From NCBI RefSeq assembly GCF_935825525.1, contig NZ_CAKXZT010000035.1, positions 1 through 64,000 on the forward strand: 64,000 nt of DNA, in the 5' to 3' direction. Made by a program: the position numbers and the translations under genes. Origin of the DNA: Mesorhizobium escarrei. Lineage in GTDB: Bacteria > Pseudomonadota > Alphaproteobacteria > Rhizobiales > Rhizobiaceae. The notes beneath the pieces were generated by a model. It ran no database searches. It was not told where the DNA came from and worked only from the letters and a program-made list of their open reading frames with translations. This document shows, in pieces, positions 15,475 through 25,754 of the stretch. Every line of letters starts with the position of its first letter. Position 1 is the stretch's first letter.

Positions 15475-16263
15475 ATGCCGAAGTTTGTGATCAGCCGCAG
15501 AAAATTCCTGACCTCGGCCAGCCTCGGCGTCTCCGGCATCATGCTGTCAGGTTGCGATGCCTTCGACAGCCAGCTTGGCGTCGGCGATGGCCTGCGCAGT
15601 TTCCTTGAAGGCGCCAACGGCCTGACCTGGCGCGCGCAACGCCTGCTTGCCGGCGATTCGCTGGCGCCGGAATTCACCGAAGCCGACATTCGCCAGCCGC
15701 AGCGGCCGAACGGCGTCACCGCGCCGGACGACGATGTCTACAAGGGTCTGCTCGCCAACAATTTCGCCGACTGGCGGCTCGAGGTTTCCGGCCTTGTCGA
15801 AAAGCCGCTGACGCTGACCCGCGAGCAGCTGATGAACATGCCAAGCCGCACCCAGATCACCCGCCACGACTGCGTCGAAGGCTGGAGTTGCATCGCCAAA
15901 TGGACCGGCACGCCGCTGTCGCTGGTGCTGGATCAGGCGGTGGTCAAGCCGCAGGCGCGCTACGTCATGTTCCGTTGCCTCGACACGATCGACCGCAGCC
16001 TGTCCGGCGACATCAAATACTACGGCTCGATCGACCTGATCGATGCCCGTCACCCGCAGACGATCCTTGCCTATGGCCTGAACGGCAAGCCGCTGCCGGT
16101 CGAGAACGGCGCGCCGCTGCGTGTCCGAGTTGAGCGCCAGATCGGCTACAAGATGCCAAAGTATCTCCGCAAGATCGAACTGGTCGACAGTTTCGCCGCT
16201 ATCGGCGGCGGCAGGGGCGGCTACTGGGAGGACAATGGCTACGACTGGTATGGCGGCATTTGA
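15475..16263 (+). CDS. Tat-exported molybdopterin-dependent oxidoreductase
   Basis: 262 residues. The N-terminus has a twin-arginine signal (SRRKFLTSASLGVSGIMLSGC), which could also be processed as a lipoprotein. The oxidoreductase molybdopterin domain of the sulfite oxidase family follows, with the probable Mo-ligand cysteine in RHDCVEGWSCIAKWTG and the later DIKYYGSIDL, ARHPQTILAYGLNGKPLP and PLRVRVERQIGYK. It resembles MsrP/YedY, but the paired cytochrome is not an obvious MsrQ, so the substrate (sulfite, a sulfoxide or other) is open. The start overlaps the cytochrome gene context, with a 1-base gap. Confidence 0.9.
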   Translation: MPKFVISRRKFLTSASLGVSGIMLSGCDAFDSQLGVGDGLRSFLEGANGLTWRAQRLLAGDSLAPEFTEADIRQPQRPNGVTAPDDDVYKGLLANNFADWRLEVSGLVEKPLTLTREQLMNMPSRTQITRHDCVEGWSCIAKWTGTPLSLVLDQAVVKPQARYVMFRCLDTIDRSLSGDIKYYGSIDLIDARHPQTILAYGLNGKPLPVENGAPLRVRVERQIGYKMPKYLRKIELVDSFAAIGGGRGGYWEDNGYDWYGGI

Positions 16264-16302
16264 CGCCATAGCTCGGCCATTTCCGATGTTTAGTGCTTTT
16301 GC

Positions 16303-17304
16303 TCAAGCGACCTTGTCGATCAGCGGCTTGAGCACCGGATGGATTTCCGGCGAGGCGTGCTTGATCAGCGTCAGCAGCGCGCGCTCGTTCTCATGCAGCG
16401 GCCGGCCGCTGCCGATGCGCTCGGCCAGCCATTTCGCCTCGCTGGCGTCGGTGGTTTCGGCGCGGCGGGCCAGCGCCTCGGCTGCCTTGTTCTTCGATTC
16501 CCATTCGGATTCGATATCGCCCGGCGCGCGATAGGCTTCCATGATGCCGGCGAGACCGCCCGATACCATGCGGCCGAAGAAACCGCCGATCTTTGGATCG
16601 GCCTGCTCCAGGAAAGCATCTTGGCGCAACGCCACGTCGCGCGCGGGAGCTTCGTAGCCGACCGAGCACATGACGAAGTTGGCGATTGCCTTGACGAACA
16701 GATTATTCCACGACGGATCGTTGTTGGCTGCCGCGTTCCGCTCGTTGATCTTGAACAGCACCTCTGCCTCGGCGCGGGTGATGGCAATGTTGCCGTCGCC
16801 GCCATGGGCATAGAGGATGCGGCGCAGAAGCTCGACTTCAGCCTTGGCGATCAGCCCGGGAACCAGCTTGCCGCCATGCATCAGCGGCCCTTTGCCGTCG
16901 ATGACGGCATCGGCGACCTGCTTCAGCGCATACACGCAAAGCCCGTTCGGCGACGACTTCGCTCTCTCCAAAACATGCACCAGCAGTTCGAGTTCGGTCC
17001 GGCTGTCGACCATGCCGTCGCGCGAAATCGCTCGGACCAGCCAGTCGGCATTGTCCTGCGAGATATAGCCCGCCGGCTTTTCCTGATGAACGATGAAGTC
17101 GGTGACGGCTTCGATGAAAAAGTCCGGCCATTCCGCGCATTTGTCCTTGGCCGTTGCGTCGACCGCAAACAGCGCCTCGGCCTCGCCGCACGTCACCACC
17201 CCGTCGCCGAACACCTCGCTGCGCAGCATGACCACGTCTTCCGCTGTGATCCGATTTTTCGAGGTCAGCTCGGCCAACGGCGCGCTCATCGTCAATTCGC
17301 CCAT
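16303..17304 (-). CDS. hypothetical protein with two similar halves
   Basis: About 333 residues from ATG 17304, with GGGGAA upstream; ATG at 17289 (MSAPLAEL) is an alternative. Two regions resemble each other: one near residues 30-75 (LRSEVFGDGVVTCGEAEALF, then a WPDFFIEAVTDFIV segment) and one near 175-230 (LRRILYAHGGD, ITRAEAEVLFKIN, then WNNLFVKAIANFVM). This points to an internal duplication of a helical unit, perhaps TerB-like or EF-hand-like, though canonical EF-hand loops are not complete. No signal peptide or membrane segment. Function unknown. It is divergent from the gcvTHP operon. Confidence 0.8.
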   Translation of the reverse strand: MGELTMSAPLAELTSKNRITAEDVVMLRSEVFGDGVVTCGEAEALFAVDATAKDKCAEWPDFFIEAVTDFIVHQEKPAGYISQDNADWLVRAISRDGMVDSRTELELLVHVLERAKSSPNGLCVYALKQVADAVIDGKGPLMHGGKLVPGLIAKAEVELLRRILYAHGGDGNIAITRAEAEVLFKINERNAAANNDPSWNNLFVKAIANFVMCSVGYEAPARDVALRQDAFLEQADPKIGGFFGRMVSGGLAGIMEAYRAPGDIESEWESKNKAAEALARRAETTDASEAKWLAERIGSGRPLHENERALLTLIKHASPEIHPVLKPLIDKVA

Positions 17305-17477
17305 TTTCGTTCCCCGTCCAAATGTCGTTTGGACCCATATATCGGCAGTTCCTTGAGAAACCGGCAAACCGCGTGGTTAGCGAAGACTTGTCGGTAAGCT
17401 GTCGCTGGCAGGTGACAAGGTGTCGCCCACAGGCTATGGATGACGAGTCGAGGGCTCGAATCGAGTCCTACCTGTTT

Positions 17478-17662
17478 GCGGGAGAGAGCAGCGAGAGCTG
17501 CCGCCGAAGGGGAAATCGCCCGAAATCTCTCAGGCAAAAGAACCGTAGACGGGAAAGACACTCTGGAAAGTCGGGGTTTTTTTCGCCCCGCGCCGAAGGT
17601 GTAAGCGCTGCCGACAGAGTTACGGGGCGCGAGTCTCTCAGGCTTCAGACAGAGGGGCACGG
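17478..17662 (+). promoter_or_regulatory. tandem glycine riboswitch
   Basis: Two aptamers lie in the leader of gcvT. The first (about 17479-17570) has GGGAGAGAGC, GCCGCCGAAGGGG, ATCTCTCAGGCAAAAGAACCG and ACACTCTGGA. The second (about 17590-17660) has GCGCCGAAGGTG, GAGTCTCTCAGGCTTCAGA and AGAGGGGC. These are the conserved elements of the glycine class. The linker contains a run of seven T. The position 45 bases before gcvT fits activation of glycine cleavage when glycine is abundant. Confidence 0.93.
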
Positions 17663-17707
17663 ACTGGTCGCCATTCGCGGCCGATTGCGTGCGACTCTGG
17701 AGACGAC

Positions 17708-18844
17708 ATGACGGGCGACGACAGCAAACACCTTCCCCTCGAAGACCTGCACCTGGCCGCCGGTGCCCGCTTTGGCGCGTTCGCCGGCTGGTCGATGCCG
17801 CTGACCTATCCGGCCGGCGTGATGAAGGAGCACCTTCACACCCGCGAACATGCAGGGCTGTTCGACATCTCGCACATGAGGCTGTTCGAGATCAGTGGCC
17901 CCGGCGCTGAAGCACTGCTCAATCGTGCCTGCCCGTTCGACGCCGGCGCGCTTGAGATTTCCCAGTCCAAATACACGTTCTTTCTCAATGAAGCGGCCGG
18001 CATCATCGATGATCTGATCGTCACCAGGCTCGGCCGGCAACGCTTCATGGTCGTCGCCAATGCCGGCAATGCCGATGCCGACGAAAAACACCTTCGTCAG
18101 CTTGCCTTGGATTTTGGGACAAAGGGGGATTTTGAGGCAAAGGGGGAGTTTGATGCCAAGGTGGACGCACTCGACCGCGTCTTCCTGGCGATCCAGGGCG
18201 CCGAAGCCTGGGCCGCCCTGTCGCGCGCCGGCATCGAAACCGGATCGCTGCTGTTCATGCACGGCTTCGAGCCCCGCGAGAACTGGTTCATGAGCCGCTC
18301 GGGCTACACCGGCGAGGACGGTTTCGAGATCGGCCTGCTGGAAGCGGAGGCGCGAAATCTCGTCGCCAAACTGCTCGAGGACGAACGCGTGATGTGGGTT
18401 GGGCTGGCCGCCCGTGACAGCCTGCGGCTCGAAGCAGGGCTGTGCCTGCACGGACTGGACATCACGCCCGAGATCGACCCGGCCAGCGCCGGGCTGATGT
18501 GGGCGATCCCGAAGGAGGTTCGCGCCTCCGGCGCTTTCATCGGCGCCGACGCATTGCGTGCAATCCTGGAGCGCGGCCCGGCGCAGAAGCGCGTCGGCCT
18601 GAAGCCGGAAGGCCGCCAGCCGGTGCGCGCGGGTGCAGCGCTTTTCGATGCTGACGGCAATCCCGCCGGCCACGTCACCTCCGGCGGTTTCGGCCCCTCG
18701 GCCGGCCATCCGGTCGCCATGGGCTACGTCCTGACAGCGCTGGCCAAACCTGGCACAAAACTCTTCGCCGAGGTTCGCGCGACCAAAATCCCGGTCGATA
18801 TCAATCCCCTGCCCTTCACGCCGCATCGCTACCGCAAAGGATGA
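17708..18844 (+). CDS. gcvT: aminomethyltransferase (glycine cleavage T protein)
   Basis: 378 residues. Transfers the methylene group from lipoyl-bound aminomethyl on GcvH to tetrahydrofolate, releasing ammonia. Family features: [10 protein letters not shown] near the N-terminus, [30 protein letters not shown] and [17 protein letters not shown], and a C-terminal beta-barrel domain. A small loop around residues 137-150 contains a duplicated KGDFE/KGEFD unit caused by an 18-base tandem repeat at 18118-18153. First gene of the riboswitch-controlled gcvTHP operon. Confidence 0.97.
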   Translation: MTGDDSKHLPLEDLHLAAGARFGAFAGWSMPLTYPAGVMKEHLHTREHAGLFDISHMRLFEISGPGAEALLNRACPFDAGALEISQSKYTFFLNEAAGIIDDLIVTRLGRQRFMVVANAGNADADEKHLRQLALDFGTKGDFEAKGEFDAKVDALDRVFLAIQGAEAWAALSRAGIETGSLLFMHGFEPRENWFMSRSGYTGEDGFEIGLLEAEARNLVAKLLEDERVMWVGLAARDSLRLEAGLCLHGLDITPEIDPASAGLMWAIPKEVRASGAFIGADALRAILERGPAQKRVGLKPEGRQPVRAGAALFDADGNPAGHVTSGGFGPSAGHPVAMGYVLTALAKPGTKLFAEVRATKIPVDINPLPFTPHRYRKG

Positions 18845-18849
18845 ATTTA

Positions 18850-19218
18850 ATGGCAAAGACCTATTTCACCGAAGATCACGAATGGCTCCGCGTCGAAGGC
18901 GGTGTCGCCACCGTCGGCATCACCGACTACGCGCAGGAACAGCTCGGTGATCTCGTCTTCGTCGATTTGCCGGAGCTTGGGAAAAAGCTGGCCAAGGGCG
19001 ATACGGCGGTCGTGGTCGAATCCGTCAAGGCGGCATCCGACGTCTATGCGCCGGTCGACGGCGAGGTCACCGAGGCCAACACCGCGCTCTCGTCGGACCC
19101 GTCCCTGGTCAATTCGGCGGCGACCAGCGACGGCTGGCTGTGGAAGATGAAGCTGGCCGATGAAAGCCAACTCGAAGGTCTCCTGGATGAGGCCGCCTAC
19201 AAAGCCCATATTGGTTGA
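18850..19218 (+). CDS. gcvH: glycine cleavage H protein
   Basis: 122 residues. Lipoyl carrier that shuttles the aminomethyl group between GcvP, GcvT and the lipoamide dehydrogenase. The lipoyl-lysine is in [18 protein letters not shown] 18850 is preferred because AAAGGA lies at good spacing; an earlier ATG at 18841 overlaps the gcvT stop. The start [18 protein letters not shown] is typical. Confidence 0.97.
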   Translation: MAKTYFTEDHEWLRVEGGVATVGITDYAQEQLGDLVFVDLPELGKKLAKGDTAVVVESVKAASDVYAPVDGEVTEANTALSSDPSLVNSAATSDGWLWKMKLADESQLEGLLDEAAYKAHIG

Positions 19219-19235
19219 TAGAAGGACCAGGAAAG

Positions 19236-22046
19236 ATGACTGCAGCACCCTACTCCTTCTCGGCCCGCCATATTGGCCCAGGCCTCAATGATGTCAGAGC
19301 CATGCTGGCGACGATCGGCGTTCCCTCGGTCGAGACGCTGATCAGCCAGGCTGTGCCGAAATCGATCCGGCTCGACCGGCCGCTGGCCCTGCCGGCCCCG
19401 GCGAGCGAAGCCGAGGCGCTGGCCGAGCTTTCAGCGACAATGGCCAAAAATACTGTTCTGAAAAGTTTCATCGGCGCAGGCTACCACGGCGTCCACGTGC
19501 CGCCGGTCATTCAGCGCAACCTGTTCGAGAACCCGGCCTGGTACACGGCTTACACGCCCTACCAGGCAGAGATCAGCCAGGGCCGGCTCGAGATGCTGTT
19601 CAATTTCCAGACTTTGGTCGCTGAACTGACCGGGCTGCCGGTGGCATCGGCCTCGCTGCTCGACGAGGCGACGGCGGTGGCCGAAGCGGTCGGCATTGCG
19701 TTACGCCATCACCGCGACAAGCGGACCAAGGTGGCGCTGGCCGGCACGCCGCATCCGCAGACGCTCGACGTCGTGCGCACCCGCGCCGAGCCGGTCGGCA
19801 TCGAGGTCGACGGCGACACGATCGACGACAACACAGCCGCTCTGCTGGTCTCCTGGCCCGACACGTTTGGCGTCTATGGCGACCATAGGGCGGCAATCGA
19901 GCAGGCCCGCACCACCGGCGCGCTGGTCGTCTTCATTGCCGATCCGCTCGCCCTGACGCTGACCGACGCGCCGGCTGCGCTTGGCGCCGACATCGCCGTC
20001 GGCCCGATGCAGCGCTTCGGCGTGCCGATGGGCTTTGGCGGGCCGCATGCCGCCTATTGCGCCGTTTCCGACAGGCTGACACGGCTGATGCCCGGCCGCC
20101 TTGTCGGCCAATCCACCGACAGCAAGGGCCGGCCCGGCTATCGCCTCGCCTTGCAGACGCGCGAACAGCATATCCGCCGCGACAAGGCGACCTCCAACAT
20201 CTGCACCGCGCAGGCGCTGCTCGCAAATATGGCGACGGCCTATGCGATCTGGCACGGCCCTGCTGGGCTGCAGGCGATTGCCGGTCGAATCCATGCATTG
20301 GCCAACCGGCTGGCTGCCGGTCTCAACGCAGCAGGAATTTCGGTGCTTGGCGCAAGCCGCTTCGACACAGTGACGGTGGAAGTAAAAGGCAGAGCCGGTG
20401 CAATCGCCGCCGCTGCTGAAAAGTCCGGCCGCTTGCTGCGCGTCATCGACGCCGACCACATTGGCATCAGCTTCGACGAAACCTCGACCGATGCCGATCT
20501 GGACGCCATAGCAGCACTGTTCGGCGCCAAGGCAGGCTCCGTCGCCGGCAGCACCGTGCCCGGAAAGCCGCGCGGCAAGGCGTTTCTCAGCCAGCCTGTC
20601 TTCCACGAAAACCATTCGGAAACCGAGATGATGCGCTTCCTGCGCCGGCTAGCCGACAAGGACCTGGCGCTCGACCGCGCCATGATCCCGCTCGGCTCCT
20701 GCACGATGAAGCTCAACGCCGCCGCCGAGATGATGCCGGTGAGCTGGCCAAGTGTCGCCAATTTGCATCCATTCGCGCCGGCCGGGCATTCGGCAGGCTA
20801 TCGCGCCATGGTCGGCGAACTGGAAGCCTGGCTGGCGGAGATCACCGGCTTCGACGCGGTCAGCCTGCAGCCCAATGCCGGCAGCCAGGGCGAATATGCC
20901 GGGCTGCTCGCCGTTCGCAGCTACCACCGCTCACGCGGCGAAGCTCACCGCACCGTCTGCCTGATTCCGTCATCGGCGCATGGCACCAATCCGGCGAGTG
21001 CGGCGATGGCCGGCATGAGCGTAGTCGTCGTGCGCTGCACCGAGGATGGTAATATCGATATGGACGATATGAGTGCCAAAGCCAATGAGCATTCCAAGAA
21101 TCTCGCCGCGCTTATGTTCACCTATCCCTCGACGCATGGCGTATACGAGGAAGGCGCGCGCCACCTCTGCGCCCTCATTCACGAGCATGGCGGCCAGGTC
21201 TATTTCGACGGCGCCAACCTCAACGCCCTGGTCGGCCTCGCCCGCCCCGGCGACATCGGCGCCGATGTCTGCCACATGAACCTGCACAAGACCTTCTGCA
21301 TCCCGCATGGCGGCGGCGGTCCCGGCGTCGGCCCGATCGGCGTCAAGGCACATCTGAGACCGTATCTGCCCGGCCACGTCAGCGAAGGCTCGGGCCATGC
21401 CGTATCGGCCGCACCGTTCGGCAGCGCTTCGATCCTGCCGATCACCTGGATGTATATCCGCATGATGGGCGCTTCCGGCCTGAAGCAGGCGACCGAGACC
21501 GCGATCGTTTCCGCCAACTATGTGGCGACGCGGCTCGCACCGCACTTCCCGCTCCTCTACAAGGGCAGGCACGATCGCATCGCCCATGAGTGCATCCTCG
21601 ACACCCGCGTGCTCAAGGACAGTGCCGGCATCAGCGTCGACGATATCGCCAAGCGGCTGATCGATTATGGTTTCCATGCGCCGACCATGTCGTTTCCGGT
21701 CGCCGGCACGCTGATGGTCGAGCCGACCGAGTCCGAGCCCAAAAGCGAGCTCGATCGCTTCTGCGAGGCGATGATCGCGATATCGGGCGAGGCAGCCAAG
21801 GTGGCGAAAGGCGAATGGCCCCTGGCCGACAATCCGCTGGTCAATGCGCCGCATACCGCCGCCGAGGCGCTGGCCGGACAGTGGACCCATCCCTATTCGC
21901 GGCTGGAGGCGGCCTACCCCGCCGGTGATGCCGACACATCGGCCAAATACTGGCCGCCGGTGTCGCGCATCGACAATGTCGCCGGCGACCGCAACCTCGT
22001 CTGCTCCTGCCCGCCGCTGTCGGAATATCTGGGGGCGGCGGAATAG
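19236..22046 (+). CDS. gcvP: glycine dehydrogenase (decarboxylating), P protein
   Basis: 936 residues, the single-chain form that fuses the alpha and beta halves. PLP enzyme that decarboxylates glycine and loads the residue on GcvH. The N-terminal half starts SARHIGPG and includes [17 protein letters not shown]. The C-terminal half has the PLP lysine in [23 protein letters not shown] 19236 follows AGGAAAG, 17 bases after gcvH. The final residues contain a Cys pair (VCSCPP) typical of long P proteins. Confidence 0.97.
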   Translation: MTAAPYSFSARHIGPGLNDVRAMLATIGVPSVETLISQAVPKSIRLDRPLALPAPASEAEALAELSATMAKNTVLKSFIGAGYHGVHVPPVIQRNLFENPAWYTAYTPYQAEISQGRLEMLFNFQTLVAELTGLPVASASLLDEATAVAEAVGIALRHHRDKRTKVALAGTPHPQTLDVVRTRAEPVGIEVDGDTIDDNTAALLVSWPDTFGVYGDHRAAIEQARTTGALVVFIADPLALTLTDAPAALGADIAVGPMQRFGVPMGFGGPHAAYCAVSDRLTRLMPGRLVGQSTDSKGRPGYRLALQTREQHIRRDKATSNICTAQALLANMATAYAIWHGPAGLQAIAGRIHALANRLAAGLNAAGISVLGASRFDTVTVEVKGRAGAIAAAAEKSGRLLRVIDADHIGISFDETSTDADLDAIAALFGAKAGSVAGSTVPGKPRGKAFLSQPVFHENHSETEMMRFLRRLADKDLALDRAMIPLGSCTMKLNAAAEMMPVSWPSVANLHPFAPAGHSAGYRAMVGELEAWLAEITGFDAVSLQPNAGSQGEYAGLLAVRSYHRSRGEAHRTVCLIPSSAHGTNPASAAMAGMSVVVVRCTEDGNIDMDDMSAKANEHSKNLAALMFTYPSTHGVYEEGARHLCALIHEHGGQVYFDGANLNALVGLARPGDIGADVCHMNLHKTFCIPHGGGGPGVGPIGVKAHLRPYLPGHVSEGSGHAVSAAPFGSASILPITWMYIRMMGASGLKQATETAIVSANYVATRLAPHFPLLYKGRHDRIAHECILDTRVLKDSAGISVDDIAKRLIDYGFHAPTMSFPVAGTLMVEPTESEPKSELDRFCEAMIAISGEAAKVAKGEWPLADNPLVNAPHTAAEALAGQWTHPYSRLEAAYPAGDADTSAKYWPPVSRIDNVAGDRNLVCSCPPLSEYLGAAE

Positions 22047-22280
22047 AAACAGCCGACTGCGACGCAAACTGCCCCCTCATTTCCCGCGCACACGCAGTGA
22101 GGGTGGCTGACGCGGCAAACCCTGATGGCCGGAGTTACGACGCATTTCCGCCGCTTGGTTGTCGAATGGTTTTGCGGTAAGAGGCACCATCCTCGAACGG
22201 AACAGGAACCTCCGTCGCCTGCCCGCAAAAAGCGTGGCAGTATCGGGTGGTGATTCGCAGCATCGCAATCCAGGACCGGC

Positions 22281-24332
22281 ATGGACGACAGCAACGATCT
22301 TTTCGGCAATTTGGACAAGCGGCCGCAACCGGTTCGCGCCACCGCGCGCCCGGCCGACCCGCTGGTGCAGGCGGCGAAGCGCCCGCCATCCCGCGACGGC
22401 AGCGAGAGCTACAGTGCCGCCGACATCGAGGTTCTGGAAGGGCTGGAGCCGGTGCGGCGGCGGCCCGGCATGTATATCGGCGGTACCGACGACAAGGCGA
22501 TGCACCATTTGTTCGCCGAGGTCATCGACAACTCGATGGACGAGGCGGTCGCCGGCCACGCGACTTTCATCGATGTCGAGCTTTCGGCCGACGGATATCT
22601 GGCGGTGACCGACAATGGCCGCGGCATTCCGGTCGATCCGCATCCGAAATTCAAGAAGCCGGCGCTCGAAGTCATCATGACGACGCTGCATTCGGGCGGC
22701 AAATTCGACAGCAAGGTCTACGAGACCTCGGGCGGCCTGCACGGCGTCGGCGTCTCCGTCGTCAACGCGCTGTCGGACCATCTCGAGGTCGAGGTCGCGC
22801 GCGGCCGCCAGCTCTATCGCCAGCGCTTTTCGCGCGGTGTTCCGGTGACCGGCCTGGAGCAGCTCGGCGAGGTGCATAACCGGCGCGGCACCAGGATACG
22901 CTTCCATCCCGACGAGCAGATCTTCGGCAAGGGCGCGGCATTCGAGCCGGCGCGGCTCTACCGCATGACCCGCTCGAAAGCCTATCTGTTTGGTGGCGTC
23001 GAGATCCGCTGGACCTGCGACCCCTCGCTGATCAAGGAGAAGGACACGACGCCGGCCAAGGCCGAGTTCCATTTCCCCGGTGGCCTCAAGGATTATCTGA
23101 AAGCCTCGCTCGGTGACGAATTCCAGGTCACCCGCGAAATCTTTGCCGGCAAGAGCGACAGGCAAGGCGGCCACGGCTCGCTCGAATGGGCGGTGACCTG
23201 GTTCGGCGGCGACGGATTTCTCAATTCCTACTGCAACACCATTCCGACCGGCGAAGGCGGCACCCATGAGGCCGGCTTCCGCAACGTCTTGACGCGCGGC
23301 CTGCGCGCCTATGCCGAGCTGGTCGGCAACAAGCGTGCTTCGATCGTCACCTCGGAAGACGTCATGATCTCGGCGGCGGGAATGCTGTCGGTGTTCATCC
23401 GCGAGCCGGAATTCGTCGGCCAGACCAAGGACCGGCTGGCGACGATCGAGGCTATCAGGATCGTCGAGGCCGCGATCCGCGACCCCTTCGATCACTGGCT
23501 GGCCGACAACCCGCAGGAAGCTTCGAAGCTGCTCGAATGGGTGATCGCGCGTGCTGACGAGCGGGTGCGCCGCCGCCAGGAAAAGGAAGTCTCGCGCAAG
23601 AGCGCGGTGCGCAAGCTGCGGCTGCCCGGCAAGCTCGCCGACTGCACGCAGAATGCCGCGGCCGGCGCCGAGCTCTTCATCGTCGAGGGCGATTCGGCCG
23701 GCGGCTCGGCAAAACAGGCGCGCGACCGCGCCAGCCAGGCAGTGCTGCCGCTGCGCGGCAAGATTCTCAACGTCGCCAGCGCCGGCAACGACAAGCTGGC
23801 TGGCAACCAGCAAATTTCCGACCTGATCCAGGCGCTGGGCTGTGGCACGCGGTCAAAATACCGCGATCAGGATCTGCGCTACGACCGGGTCATCATCATG
23901 ACCGACGCCGACGTCGACGGCGCCCATATTGCTTCGCTGCTGATCACCTTCTTCTATCAGGAGATGCCGAGCCTGGTCCGCGAAGGCCATCTCTACCTGG
24001 CGGTGCCGCCGCTTTACTCGATCCGGCAAGGCGGCAAGGTCGCCTATGCCCGCGACGATGCGCACAAGGACGAACTTCTGCGCACCGAGTTCACCGGGCG
24101 CGGCAAGGTCGAAATCGGCCGCTTCAAGGGGCTGGGCGAAATGATGGCCGCCCAGCTCAAGGAAACCACCATGGACCCGAGAAAGCGCACACTGCTCAGG
24201 GTCGACGTGATCGACGCCGAGGCGGCGACCAAGGACGCGGTCGACGCGCTGATGGGCACCAAGCCGGAAGCCCGCTTCCGCTTCATCCAGGAACGCGCGG
24301 AGTTTGCCGAGACGGAAGTGCTGGATATCTGA
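22281..24332 (+). CDS. parE: DNA topoisomerase IV subunit B
   Basis: 683 residues. ATPase subunit of the type IIA topoisomerase that decatenates daughter chromosomes. GHKL ATPase motifs: EVIDNSMDEA, DNGRGIP and GGLHGVGVSVVNALS. Transducer region, then the TOPRIM domain with EGDSAGGSAKQARDR and the acidic DADVDGAHI. The C-terminal MGTKPEARFRFIQ is typical. ParE rather than GyrB is favoured by the total length near 680 and the absence of the longer GyrB insertion. The 234-base leader holds no gene; a few bases resemble the ends of the dispersed repeats. Confidence 0.93.
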   Translation: MDDSNDLFGNLDKRPQPVRATARPADPLVQAAKRPPSRDGSESYSAADIEVLEGLEPVRRRPGMYIGGTDDKAMHHLFAEVIDNSMDEAVAGHATFIDVELSADGYLAVTDNGRGIPVDPHPKFKKPALEVIMTTLHSGGKFDSKVYETSGGLHGVGVSVVNALSDHLEVEVARGRQLYRQRFSRGVPVTGLEQLGEVHNRRGTRIRFHPDEQIFGKGAAFEPARLYRMTRSKAYLFGGVEIRWTCDPSLIKEKDTTPAKAEFHFPGGLKDYLKASLGDEFQVTREIFAGKSDRQGGHGSLEWAVTWFGGDGFLNSYCNTIPTGEGGTHEAGFRNVLTRGLRAYAELVGNKRASIVTSEDVMISAAGMLSVFIREPEFVGQTKDRLATIEAIRIVEAAIRDPFDHWLADNPQEASKLLEWVIARADERVRRRQEKEVSRKSAVRKLRLPGKLADCTQNAAAGAELFIVEGDSAGGSAKQARDRASQAVLPLRGKILNVASAGNDKLAGNQQISDLIQALGCGTRSKYRDQDLRYDRVIIMTDADVDGAHIASLLITFFYQEMPSLVREGHLYLAVPPLYSIRQGGKVAYARDDAHKDELLRTEFTGRGKVEIGRFKGLGEMMAAQLKETTMDPRKRTLLRVDVIDAEAATKDAVDALMGTKPEARFRFIQERAEFAETEVLDI

Positions 24333-24373
24333 GCTAACCAGCTAGCGTCGAATGCGGAGTTCCCGGATAAGGC

Positions 24374-25495
24374 CTAAGCCGCAGCGATCGCCAGCGCGTG
24401 GCCGCGCGCGTTTTCGCGCAGCGCATCGAGGTGGATCGATTTGATCAATCCGGCGAGATCGCCTTCGGCGGACTGCCCGCCCAATTCCTTCAGCATCAGC
24501 CAGCTGACTTCCTGGACGCCGGCGAGGCGCTTACCATTGGCGACCTCGCGCCAGATCTTTAGCGCGCGCAGGATGATCGCGTGCGTGGCCGCGGCCAGGC
24601 CGGCGCTGCGGAGCAGCGCCTGCAGCGCCACGTCGTGCCCGCCGGCCAGCAGCGCCCTCACCCGTTGTTCGGATTGCTGGCTGAGCGCGACCAGCGCCGA
24701 GCCGAAGAAATCGACTTTGCCGTGCGCGATGGTGCGAATGATGAAGCTTGCGGTCAGGTCGCCGCGCAGGCGCAGATGCTCGATGAGCGCTGCATGTTCT
24801 TCCTGGCGCGTGCCTTCGATCAGCGTCATGGAAGCCTTGACGCAGGCGTCGCGCATGACGCGCTCGGTTCTGGCACGGCCCATCAGCGCCAGCACCAGCG
24901 GCGAACCTTTGAGCGTTTCACCAAGTTTTATCAGCAGCATATGCCGGCAGTCGGCGGGCAGGCGCGCATCCGATATCAGCGCTTCGCGCACCGAGGGCAG
25001 ATGGCCATGGCGTTCGGCGATACGGCGGAAGCTGAGCGAAGCGATGTCGGCGGCGCTGTTGGCGAGAAGCGTGGCGCAGGCTTCCGGCTCGCCGATTTCG
25101 GCGATCGCGGCGGCGACCGCCATGGAGACGCGCGGACGATCGGCGATCAATTTCTGGATCGCCTTCTGGCCGCCGGCAACCCGGTCGATCAGATCGGCAT
25201 CGGTGAGCATCGGCGAGCGGGCCAGCACCAGGCTGGCCACTTCCGGCTGATCCGACGCCAGCGCGCTGATGATCTGCAGCGGCGCGTGATGGCTCATCGA
25301 CAGCGCCTCTGCAATCGCCAGCCGCACTTTCGACGAAGCATCGTCGAGCAGCAGCGTCAGTGCGGCCTCCGCCGCGCAGCGATCCTCGAAAGGCAGCTCG
25401 GCATTGATATAGGCGCGAGCCAATGCGCTTGCTGCCGCGGCGCGCTCAGAGACCCTTGCCGTGTGGATCCATTTCAGGAAATGCGAAACAACCAT
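24374..25495 (-). CDS. DUF2336 protein (HEAT-like helical repeats)
   Basis: 373 residues, almost entirely helical and Ala/Leu-rich. Repeated units are visible, for example FEDRCAAEAALTLLLDDASSKVRLAIAEALS and EVASLVLARSPMLTDADLIDRV, the pattern of the alphaproteobacterial DUF2336 family. Probably a protein-protein scaffold in the cytoplasm; some members are genetically linked to cell-cycle or signalling proteins, but nothing here shows that. Convergent with parE, with a 41-base gap. Confidence 0.82.
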   Translation of the reverse strand: MVVSHFLKWIHTARVSERAAAASALARAYINAELPFEDRCAAEAALTLLLDDASSKVRLAIAEALSMSHHAPLQIISALASDQPEVASLVLARSPMLTDADLIDRVAGGQKAIQKLIADRPRVSMAVAAAIAEIGEPEACATLLANSAADIASLSFRRIAERHGHLPSVREALISDARLPADCRHMLLIKLGETLKGSPLVLALMGRARTERVMRDACVKASMTLIEGTRQEEHAALIEHLRLRGDLTASFIIRTIAHGKVDFFGSALVALSQQSEQRVRALLAGGHDVALQALLRSAGLAAATHAIILRALKIWREVANGKRLAGVQEVSWLMLKELGGQSAEGDLAGLIKSIHLDALRENARGHALAIAAA

Positions 25496-25645
25496 GCCGT
25501 CCGGTACGCCCCTAGCCCGAGTCCGTTCCCGCCCCAGAGAAGACCGTAGGCAGAAATGGTTTACGAACGGTTCACCATGTTTGTTAACTGCGCCTGTTTG
25601 TTAACTTGCTTGCGAGCGCGGTATGCAGCGCCTATCAACCCTTGG

Positions 25646-25735
25646 AGCGACGTGCGCGCTTTCGGAAAGCACGCTAACACTTTGAATCTTCGCATCGCGC
25701 TTTCCGAAATCGATTCCGATTTTCGAGGCGATGCG
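25646..25735. repeat. Rhizobiales palindromic intergenic element
   Basis: A stretch with GCGCTTTCGGAAAGCACGC and, inverted, GCGCTTTCCGAAATCG, followed by a second small palindrome around ATCGATTCCGAT. I recognise such sequences as dispersed Rhizobiales repeats. It lies just before the MaoC gene and may also contribute to its leader. Bases 25496-25645 show nothing else. Confidence 0.5.
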
Positions 25736-25754
25736 GCAGCGGAGGAGATCGACC

